From Erysipelotrichaceae bacterium (GTDB lineage Bacteria > Bacillota_I > Bacilli_A > Erysipelotrichales > Coprobacillaceae), in the NCBI GenBank assembly GCA_018365815.1, contig JAGZJH010000060.1, forward strand, positions 1 through 6,544: a stretch of DNA of 6,544 bases. Reading direction: 5' to 3'. Every line of letters begins with the position of its first letter. The first letter of the stretch is position 1. Below, one piece after another: positions 1 through 5,296 of this stretch. The position numbers and the translations under genes are program-made. The notes under the pieces were generated by a model. The model saw nothing but the letters and a program-made list of their open reading frames with translations, was not told the DNA's origin and searched no databases.

Positions 1-19
1 TCCAGTATCAATTAACAAA

Positions 20-95
20 TGGTGGAGCCTAGGAGGATCGAACTCCTGACCTCCTGCGTGCAAAGCAGGCGCTCTCCCAGCTGAGCTAAGGCCCC
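20..95 (-). tRNA. tRNA-Ala (anticodon UGC), copy 2 of 2 in transcription order
   Basis: Read on the minus strand this is a complete 76-nt tRNA with the 3' CCA encoded in the DNA. The acceptor stem starts GGGGCCT, the D arm carries AGCTCAGCTGGGAGAG, and the anticodon stem CCTGC/GCAGG encloses the loop TTTGCAC, giving anticodon UGC. The T arm contains GTTCGATCC. It decodes GCN alanine codons. The sequence is identical to the copy at 115-190. It is the last gene of the array inside the window; the transcript continues past position 1, so further RNA genes may follow outside. Confidence 0.98.
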
Positions 96-114
96 AATAT
101 AGTATTAAATAAAA

Positions 115-190
115 TGGTGGAGCCTAGGAGGATCGAACTCCTGACCTCCTGCGTGCAAAGCAGGCGCTCTCCCAGCTGAGCTAAGGCCCC
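115..190 (-). tRNA. tRNA-Ala (anticodon UGC), copy 1 of 2 in transcription order
   Basis: This is an identical 76-nt tRNA-Ala(UGC) with encoded CCA, a standard cloverleaf and an intact T arm (GTTCGATCC). A 19-bp AT-rich spacer separates it from the next tRNA-Ala (20-95), and 24 bp separate it from the upstream tRNA-Ile (215-291). With no base changes between copies, both should be functional and must have been duplicated recently or kept identical by gene conversion. Confidence 0.98.
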
Positions 191-214
191 ATTCCAAATG
201 TTATAAATTAATCA

Positions 215-291
<77 letters not shown>

Positions 292-325
292 CTATTTGGG
301 AATCACCATAATGCATATCAATTAA

Positions 326-402
<77 letters not shown>

Positions 403-421
403 ATCAATCGACTGCCCATAT

Positions 422-450
422 ATAATATCATTTCATTTTTATTTCGTCAA
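422..450 (-). promoter_or_regulatory. Sigma-A-type promoter of the tRNA array
   Basis: On the minus strand the -35 element TTGACG (445-450) is followed by a 17-bp spacer and the -10 element TATTAT (422-427). Each hexamer is one base from consensus. The -10 is preceded by TGA (428-430), an extended -10 signature. The predicted start point is near 415, about 13 bp from the first tRNA. The spacing, the near-consensus hexamers and the position just ahead of a stable-RNA gene make this a strong call. Confidence 0.85.
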
Positions 451-462
451 CACTTTATTACA

Positions 463-495
463 TTTTTTTTGAATTTTTTTTATTTAATTTTTTTT
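463..495 (-). promoter_or_regulatory. A-tract region upstream of the tRNA promoter, probable UP element
   Basis: Three runs of exactly eight T's on the plus strand (463-470, 474-481, 488-495) are A-tracts on the strand of the tRNA promoter. They lie 13-45 bp upstream of its -35 element, where the RNA polymerase alpha C-terminal domain contacts UP elements of stable-RNA promoters. The start-to-start spacings of 11 and 14 bp are close to a helical turn, so the DNA may also be bent. The same stretch lies between the divergent tRNA array and amidase gene. The UP-element role is inferred from position and composition. Confidence 0.55.
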
Positions 496-540
496 CGCTA
501 TAAAATATCCCAAAACCACACATAACCTTTATATTAAATT

Positions 541-559
541 CATACATTTTATAGGGTGA
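541..559 (+). promoter_or_regulatory. Candidate SigE-like -10 and ribosome binding site of the amidase gene
   Basis: AGGGTGA at 553-559 is a ribosome binding site placed correctly for the ATG at 564, and supports that start. Just upstream, CATACATT (541-548) matches the Bacillus sporulation sigma-E -10 consensus CATACANT, and a partial -35 with a CATA core lies about 14 bp before it (521-524). Against this, a start near 555 would leave a leader under 10 nt and cut into the Shine-Dalgarno. A vegetative alternative, TATAAA at 499-504, lacks a good -35. The ribosome binding site is firm; the promoter is tentative. Confidence 0.35.
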
Positions 560-563
560 TAAA

Positions 564-1280
564 ATGAGTTATAAGAAAAATATTGCCATTGTATCTATTT
601 TAATCATCATCTCTTTAATTTTAAAATCTTCTTCAATTTCTGCTATCAAAACCACAAACACTCAATCTCTACTTGGAAAAATTATCGTCATCGATCCCGG
701 TCACGGGGGACTTGATAACGGTGCCAGTGTAAAAAAAATCAAAGAAGATGAGTTAAATTTAAAAATAAGCAATGTACTTAAAGAAGAATTAGAATCACGA
801 GGCGCTACTGTTTATCTCACGAGAACTGATGATCATGACGTGACAAATCGTGATCACCATTACAGTAAACAAGACGATATGTATTTAAGAGTGCGTAAAA
901 TCGATAGTTATAATCCTGATTTATTTATTAGTATTCATCTAAATGCCTCACCGGTAAATAGCATATGGGGATCTCAAGTTTTTTATTATGGCAAAAGTGA
1001 AAAGGGAAAACTTTTAGCCACGGATATACATGAATCAATGCTTCCTACAACAGGAAGTCGTAAAAAAATTGAAAGTGCTGATTTTTATGTTTTACGTTGT
1101 ACAAAAGCAACCGGTGTGTTAATTGAATGTGGATTTATTACAAATTCTAATGAAAGAGGACAACTCTCATCAAATAAATATCATCAAAAACTTGCTACAT
1201 CAATTAGTGATGGCATTGAAAAAAATTTAGAAAGAATATTAGAAACACCTCAAGAAAATATCGATAACTTACCACTATAA
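564..1280 (+). CDS. cwlD: N-acetylmuramoyl-L-alanine amidase, CwlD-like (Amidase_3)
   Basis: This zinc amidase of 238 residues would cleave the bond between N-acetylmuramic acid and the L-alanine of the stem peptide in peptidoglycan. Residues 7-20 form a hydrophobic segment acting as a signal anchor or signal peptide. The Amidase_3 domain spans about 38-225. It shows the zinc ligands H47 (in DPGHGG), E61 and H125 (in ISIHLNA), and the catalytic Glu E188 (in VLIECGF), so all key residues are present. Length, the lack of cell-wall-binding repeats and motifs such as YLRVRKI, FYYGKSE and DFYVLR match CwlD. In Bacillus, CwlD works with the deacetylase PdaA to make muramic-delta-lactam in the spore cortex, which is needed for germination. 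A vegetative amidase of the same fold is the alternative. The gene stands alone, divergent from the tRNA array, with its first clear terminator 280 bp downstream. Confidence 0.87.
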   Translation: MSYKKNIAIVSILIIISLILKSSSISAIKTTNTQSLLGKIIVIDPGHGGLDNGASVKKIKEDELNLKISNVLKEELESRGATVYLTRTDDHDVTNRDHHYSKQDDMYLRVRKIDSYNPDLFISIHLNASPVNSIWGSQVFYYGKSEKGKLLATDIHESMLPTTGSRKKIESADFYVLRCTKATGVLIECGFITNSNERGQLSSNKYHQKLATSISDGIEKNLERILETPQENIDNLPL

Positions 1281-1560
1281 ACATCAATATTCATGATATA
1301 TATAAATTTGATTTTTAATCAAGTGTATTATCTTCTATTCTATCTATTTGATTATTTTTCATATCCAACATAATTTCTTATTAAATAACTTTATTTAAGT
1401 TCTTACTCATTAATGGATAAAGCAAAGAAACAGTAAAAAAAGAAATAATCTACTTTAATTTATTAAAATTGACTTTGTTGATTTTTGCATACTAAAATAA
1501 ATACATTATTTACCTTTATTTTTCTACTTATCATTAAATAGATTTTCTTTTTTACACATA
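1281..1560. other. AT-rich intergenic region without a convincing gene
   Basis: This 280-bp stretch lies between the amidase gene and the bidirectional terminator. It contains no open frame with a ribosome binding site. The only recognisable item is a plus-strand promoter-like pair at 1469-1498, listed separately. A short inverted repeat (1308-1312 with 1318-1322) is too weak and lacks a T-run, so it is not called a terminator for the amidase gene. Decayed sequence or an unannotated small RNA remain possible. Confidence 0.6.
1469..1498 (+). promoter_or_regulatory. Candidate plus-strand promoter facing the 1561-1587 terminator
   Basis: TTGACT (1469-1474) and TAAAAT (1493-1498) each differ by one base from the sigma-A -35 and -10 consensus and are 18 bp apart. 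A start near 1505 would give a transcript of about 80 nt ending at the terminator hairpin. In such AT-rich DNA a chance match is quite possible, and no coding sequence follows. Confidence 0.3.
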
Positions 1561-1587
1561 AAAAATGAGCGATAATCGCTCATTTTT
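1561..1587. terminator. Bidirectional rho-independent terminator
   Basis: A perfect 7-bp stem (TGAGCGA 1566-1572 with TCGCTCA 1576-1582) has a 3-base loop and is flanked by A's on the left (1560-1565) and T's on the right (1583-1587). Each strand therefore has a hairpin followed by a T-run. On the minus strand it lies 17 bp past the stop codon of the 1605-2075 gene and should end its transcript. On the plus strand it would stop read-through from the amidase gene. Confidence 0.9.
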
Positions 1588-1604
1588 CTGTTCTTCAATG
1601 TTGA

Positions 1605-2075
1605 TTAATGTTGACATAATAATGATTTACCTTTGCATGAAATCATTATAACTGCTAAAGGAATATTTTGTTGACTTAACTGTATCGCTTTTTCAACCGC
1701 CGTTTTTAATACTTTACAACATGGAACTTCCATACACGTTAAAGTCACTGAATAAATATGATGCAAATTAAAAATCTGTAATAAACGTTTGGTATAATCT
1801 TCATGATCTAATTTAGGACAGCCCATAATTGTTGGTTTTCCACTAAAAAAATCATAATGAAAATCTGGGTATCCATACCCTACACAATCCGCTACAATAA
1901 GCAAATGCACTTCATTAAAATAATTTGCTTCAGTATTTACACACTGCATTTGAATTGGCCAATAAACCGGTTCTTTTTTTACCTTATAAACTTCACGAGG
2001 TGACATCACAAATTTAGCTACTTTGTTTTTAGGTAAACTAAAGCAAATATTTCTAAATTCGCCATTACTACGCAT
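1605..2075 (-). CDS. Stand-alone cysteine-rich domain of the ferredoxin-associated ADC/CPKLD/MEVPCC family
   Basis: The protein has 156 residues and is soluble, with no signal peptide or membrane segment. I recognise it as the C-terminal domain of a family of clostridial and other anaerobe iron-sulfur proteins that usually begin with paired 4Fe-4S ferredoxin motifs. Signature blocks are YWPIQ (38-42), VADCVGYGYPDFH (61-73), GCPKLD (85-90) and CMEVPCC (114-120). The usual glycines after the CC pair are replaced by KV. Cysteines 64, 86, 119 and 120 sit at the family's conserved positions and probably bind a metal or cluster; the biochemical role of the family is not known to me. No CxxCxxC ferredoxin motif is present, and an in-frame stop 15 bp upstream of the ATG rules out a longer product in this frame. 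A ribosome binding site (AGGGG) precedes the start. The gene is probably transcribed alone: a terminator-like structure lies upstream and a strong terminator downstream. Confidence 0.8.
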   Translation of the reverse strand: MRSNGEFRNICFSLPKNKVAKFVMSPREVYKVKKEPVYWPIQMQCVNTEANYFNEVHLLIVADCVGYGYPDFHYDFFSGKPTIMGCPKLDHEDYTKRLLQIFNLHHIYSVTLTCMEVPCCKVLKTAVEKAIQLSQQNIPLAVIMISCKGKSLLCQH

Positions 2076-2143
2076 TCTAATTCCCCTTTCTTATCTTCCT
2101 TTTGTTATACAACTAAAGCTTTTGATAATACTACTAAAAACAA

Positions 2144-2224
2144 AAAAAGGTTTGATTGCGATCGATATTTACCCTTAAAATGATATATTCATTGGTAAAT
2201 TAAAGTCATACTCGAAACCTTTTT
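2144..2224 (-). terminator. Long structured terminator-like inverted repeat after the ATPase gene
   Basis: The outer arms 2144-2153 and 2215-2224 form a perfect 10-bp stem (AAAAAGGTTT with AAACCTTTTT). On the minus strand the distal arm runs into a T-rich tail (CC followed by seven T's, then GTTTTT). It begins about 10 bp past the ATPase stop codon, so termination of the minus-strand operon is its simplest role. The interior is also structured: 2167-2173 pairs with 2194-2200 (7 bp), and 2179-2183 pairs with 2189-2193 (5 bp) around a 5-base loop. A simple terminator does not need this nested fold. I do not recognise a riboswitch class. Confidence 0.6.
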
Positions 2225-2234
2225 ATTTTACATA

Positions 2235-3755
2235 TTATTTATAAGTATCAAAATCTAATAAATTGATGGCATCAATTTTTTCTAACAATTCATTTTGTTT
2301 ATCTTCAAACAATAATTGATGATTATGTTCATAATATTTAGCACAACCATGAGTATAAATATATTGTGAAATAGTTTCATTAATTGTCATCTCAGTCACT
2401 AAAATCAACATTTCTTGTCCTTCATCAAATACTTCTTCAAAAAACTCAAAACAATGTTCTAAGGCTGTTTGTGCTTCATGATCTAATTGTTTTAATTTGG
2501 ACAATTCTTCTTGTAACATTGATTTAACTAAAACAGTGGTATCTTCTTCTACATTAACTCTTAATACCTCTATAATTCTATTAATTAAGGCAATAACTTG
2601 ATATACTGTAATTTCATATGCCTTAGATAAAGTATTGCCAATTTCTTTTTGTGCAAGTTCAGTTTTAAGTTCTTCGATTTTATCAGTAAGATTTTTTATA
2701 TAATCTTCTTTACTTAATTGATTTGCGGGAATTGTTTTAATAATTGACATTAGGGGTTTAAAAGCATCTTCTACTTTTACCACTTGGCTAATTGTTTCAT
2801 CTAGTTGGCTCATAATTAAAGAAATTAAAGAAAGTCTTTCATCAAATTTAGCCTTTGAAGCACGTTCTTTAATTGAAACAGAACTTGTTCCATCTAAAAT
2901 AGTATCCACTTTGTAATCAGCTTGGTATTTATGGAATAGTTGATAATAATGTGAAAAATCTTTGGCGATTTTATCATCTTGTAGATATTGGCTGATTAAA
3001 TTATAATCCACTTCGATCTGGTTAGTTTCATATAAAATAATCATTTGACTTAAATCGTCCCATCCTCTGGCAGTGACAAAATTTTTGCCATCTACCGTTG
3101 AAGAAATGGTATAAAAATGACTAGGTTTGATATTTAAATATGAAGTGACTACTGGGTGAATATTAGTATTAATTGCATATTCTTTCCATGTTTCATAATC
3201 TGCTTCGACTTCAATTTTTTTTAGACGATCCCACATCGCAATATCAAATTCTTTAACTGAATTGTTGTATTCAGGTGGATTCCCTGCTGTCACCACAATC
3301 CAACCCTCAGGAACTTGATGACGTCCAAATGTTTTGTATTGTAAAAATTGCAACATTGAAGGGGCTAGGGTTTCTGAAATGCAATTAATTTCATCTAAAA
3401 ATAATATACCGCTATCCTTTTTTGTTTTTTCCATCGTATCATAAATTGAAGCAATAATTTCACTCATCGTATATTCAGATACTTTATAATCTACTCCCCC
3501 ATAGTTTTTATCAACAATAAAAGGTAATCCTAATGCACTTTGACGTGTATGGTGCGTCATTGAATAAGAGACTAACGCTATATCTAACTCTTTAGCAATT
3601 TGCTCCATAATAGCCGTTTTTCCAATTCCTGGTGCACCTACTAAAAATATTGGTCGTTGTTTATTCACTGGAATAATCATATGTCCGTATTCATCTTTTG
3701 TAGAATAGGAAATAATTGCATTTTTAATTTGCTGTTTAGCTTCTTTTATATTCAT
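2235..3755 (-). CDS. MoxR-like AAA+ ATPase with long helical C-terminal extension
   Basis: This 506-residue cytoplasmic AAA+ ATPase belongs to the MoxR/AAA_5-like group, whose members act with VWA-domain partners to remodel, activate or insert metals or cofactors into client proteins. Walker A is GAPGIGKT (40-47), Walker B is ILFLDE (117-122) and sensor 1 is N159 in TAGNPP. R177 in WDRLKK is a candidate arginine finger, and R230 in TARGWDDL is the likely sensor 2. All nucleotide-binding and hydrolysis residues are intact. The AAA+ core ends near residue 240; family members often total about 300-330 residues. The remaining 265 residues are predicted helical, with a charged coiled-coil-like stretch around 365-382 and an acidic C-terminal part. 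An AGGAGG site lies 7 bp upstream of the ATG. It is the last gene of the operon, 15 bp after the VWA gene. The exact client is unknown. Confidence 0.92.
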   Translation of the reverse strand: MNIKEAKQQIKNAIISYSTKDEYGHMIIPVNKQRPIFLVGAPGIGKTAIMEQIAKELDIALVSYSMTHHTRQSALGLPFIVDKNYGGVDYKVSEYTMSEIIASIYDTMEKTKKDSGILFLDEINCISETLAPSMLQFLQYKTFGRHQVPEGWIVVTAGNPPEYNNSVKEFDIAMWDRLKKIEVEADYETWKEYAINTNIHPVVTSYLNIKPSHFYTISSTVDGKNFVTARGWDDLSQMIILYETNQIEVDYNLISQYLQDDKIAKDFSHYYQLFHKYQADYKVDTILDGTSSVSIKERASKAKFDERLSLISLIMSQLDETISQVVKVEDAFKPLMSIIKTIPANQLSKEDYIKNLTDKIEELKTELAQKEIGNTLSKAYEITVYQVIALINRIIEVLRVNVEEDTTVLVKSMLQEELSKLKQLDHEAQTALEHCFEFFEEVFDEGQEMLILVTEMTINETISQYIYTHGCAKYYEHNHQLLFEDKQNELLEKIDAINLLDFDTYK

Positions 3756-3762
3756 TTCATTT

Positions 3763-3768
3763 CCTCCT
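3763..3768 (-). promoter_or_regulatory. Consensus ribosome binding site of the ATPase gene
   Basis: AGGAGG on the minus strand sits 7 bp before the ATG at 3755, inside the 15-bp gap after the VWA stop codon. It fixes the start against another ATG 5 bp upstream in a different frame, and shows that VWA and ATPase are translated as a tight pair. Confidence 0.9.
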
Positions 3769-3770
3769 AA

Positions 3771-5222
3771 TTAATCATTAATAATCTCATCTTCATCTAA
3801 AATATATTTAATTGCCCATGCTGGGACTTTAACTTCATGACACATTCCTCTATCTAAAAAAACAAAGGCTGTGGAATAATTAGGTTGATGAGTTGGATAT
3901 TTTCCATCACCATCTGTAAAATAAATTAACCCTTCAAGATTTGAAAACTCTTTTTTAGCGATGAGTTTATCAACATAATGAAATACCGGTCTAAAATCAG
4001 TTCCCCCTAATCCATAAATTTCAATATGGTTAATATAGTCTTCAAATTCTGTTAGGCTTGTAATCTTAGCGTCATGTTGAATTGTGGCATCACATTGAAT
4101 AATGTGCACATTAAACTTATTAAAAAAGTTTTCTCTTTGCAAAAAGATGTTGTAAGTTTTTTGTAAAAATGATTGAACAATATCACCGGATACAGAACCG
4201 GACGTATCTATTGCAATTACAAAATCTTTAATACTTTTTGTCTCTTTATACTCTAATGATTCGATTAATGGCATATTTTGATACACTTGTAAACCATAAG
4301 TATAAAAAATATAATCAAACTCATCATCGTTAATCATTTGTTTTTCACCGACATTCATAAACTTTTTTAAAAAAGTAGTATAATTATATTTTTCTTGATT
4401 TAATCTTGTTAAAGATTGGACTAAAGAACCGGCTTTTTCACCGTAATCCTTTGAAAAAGTTTCTAAATCTGTTTCTATTTTTTCTGATATTTCTTTCCAT
4501 TCACGCATAGATTGTTTTATTTTCAAAATCTCTTGTTCACTTAATTTAGATTGATCTTCATTACTTTTGGTTAATTCTTTGTTTTCATCTTTATTTAAAG
4601 TTGAATCATGACTGGCATTATCAAAGCGATTTTTTCCTGCATTGGTTGGATCATCTTTAGATTCTTCTCCATAAAGAGTACTGTTTCGATTAGTCACATC
4701 TCTAATCGCATACCATTTTGCATGATCATCGAAATGAAACAACTCGCTTAACCATTTAATTTGATCTTGATTAAGTTCATCTTTTAAATAATGATAAACT
4801 TTTTGTGCTGTAAGTAAATTGACTTTACTTTTTATTTTATTAATTTCTTTATTCATTTCATCATTTGAAGCAATTTGCATACATTCTAAATCCAATTCTT
4901 GAATCATATTTTCCACTGCAATATCACACGCTAAATCCCATAGTTTACGATTAACATTAATGGCTAAAAACTGATGTCTGAATATTGAATGAAAAACAAT
5001 ATGCAAATAACCTCTTGTGAGTAGTTTAGGGTTATTTTTAAAAGTTTTTATGACATAAATTGGATCATAATATAAATAAATGCTATCACATTCAATTGAA
5101 GTGGAATTGTTTACAAATGTATAATGATCTAAAGCAATATCCATAAATCGTAAATGAATGGTAATTTGACTAATAATATTTTTAAATATTTCATGGCAAA
5201 TTTTAATTAACTCATCATCCAT
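3771..5222 (-). CDS. VWA-like protein with DUF2201-type N-terminal metallopeptidase-like domain
   Basis: This 483-residue cytoplasmic protein is the partner of the adjacent MoxR ATPase. The N-terminal region (about 1-175) resembles the putative metallopeptidase domain of DUF2201 proteins, with the histidine set H74-x3-H78-x4-H83 followed by LWDLACDIAVE (94-104). In a true zincin this would read HExxH; here the Glu position is Ile75, so hydrolysis by the usual mechanism is unlikely, although metal binding remains possible. A polar, low-complexity linker covers about 178-230. The C-terminal VWA-like domain (about 330-483) has a full MIDAS metal site: DTSGS (339-343), T408 in GGTDF and D437 in FTDGDG. 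VWA domains bind partners through a Mg2+ ion at this site. The ribosome binding site GGCGGTGA (5227-5234) supports the start. A possible own promoter is at 5246-5254. Proteolytic activity should not be assumed. Confidence 0.9.
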   Translation of the reverse strand: MDDELIKICHEIFKNIISQITIHLRFMDIALDHYTFVNNSTSIECDSIYLYYDPIYVIKTFKNNPKLLTRGYLHIVFHSIFRHQFLAINVNRKLWDLACDIAVENMIQELDLECMQIASNDEMNKEINKIKSKVNLLTAQKVYHYLKDELNQDQIKWLSELFHFDDHAKWYAIRDVTNRNSTLYGEESKDDPTNAGKNRFDNASHDSTLNKDENKELTKSNEDQSKLSEQEILKIKQSMREWKEISEKIETDLETFSKDYGEKAGSLVQSLTRLNQEKYNYTTFLKKFMNVGEKQMINDDEFDYIFYTYGLQVYQNMPLIESLEYKETKSIKDFVIAIDTSGSVSGDIVQSFLQKTYNIFLQRENFFNKFNVHIIQCDATIQHDAKITSLTEFEDYINHIEIYGLGGTDFRPVFHYVDKLIAKKEFSNLEGLIYFTDGDGKYPTHQPNYSTAFVFLDRGMCHEVKVPAWAIKYILDEDEIIND

Positions 5223-5245
5223 TTTTTCACCGCCTTTTTAAAACT

Positions 5246-5254
5246 ATTGTAACA
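5246..5254 (-). promoter_or_regulatory. Candidate extended -10 promoter for the VWA-ATPase pair
   Basis: On the minus strand TGT (5252-5254) followed by TACAAT (5246-5251) forms an extended -10 element, one base from the TATAAT consensus. The start point would be near 5239, just upstream of the ribosome binding site at 5227-5234. There is no good -35 hexamer, but extended -10 promoters can do without one. If real, VWA and ATPase could be expressed apart from the LRR gene. Confidence 0.45.
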
Positions 5255-5296
5255 TATTTGAAAAGTATATTTAGTTTTTTCATAAATTGAAATCTA

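Larger units (their letters stand above)
17..191. repeat. Tandem direct duplication of the tRNA-Ala gene
   Basis: Positions 17-96 and 112-191 are exact 80-bp direct repeats with a 95-bp period. They cover the whole tRNA-Ala gene, three A's beyond its 3' end and one A beyond its 5' end. The spacer between copies shows no other similarity, so only the gene itself is conserved. Confidence 0.9.

Noticed and set aside
1308..1322. Inverted repeat TTGAT/ATCAA as a terminator of the amidase gene
   Set aside because: The stem is only five mostly A-T pairs and no T-run follows; the convincing terminator is at 1561-1587.
1293..1373. Small plus-strand frame of 26 codons after the amidase gene
   Set aside because: It has no ribosome binding site, its composition is that of random AT-rich DNA, and it has no recognisable motif.
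2104..2109. TATAAC on the minus strand as the -10 of the Cys-domain gene
   Set aside because: One base from consensus, but there is no acceptable -35 at 16-18 bp and no proper TGn extension, so it is too weak to list as a promoter.
2144..2224. Known riboswitch in the fold ahead of the Cys-domain gene
   Set aside because: I looked for common classes and recognised no conserved core; it is kept only as a structured terminator-like element.
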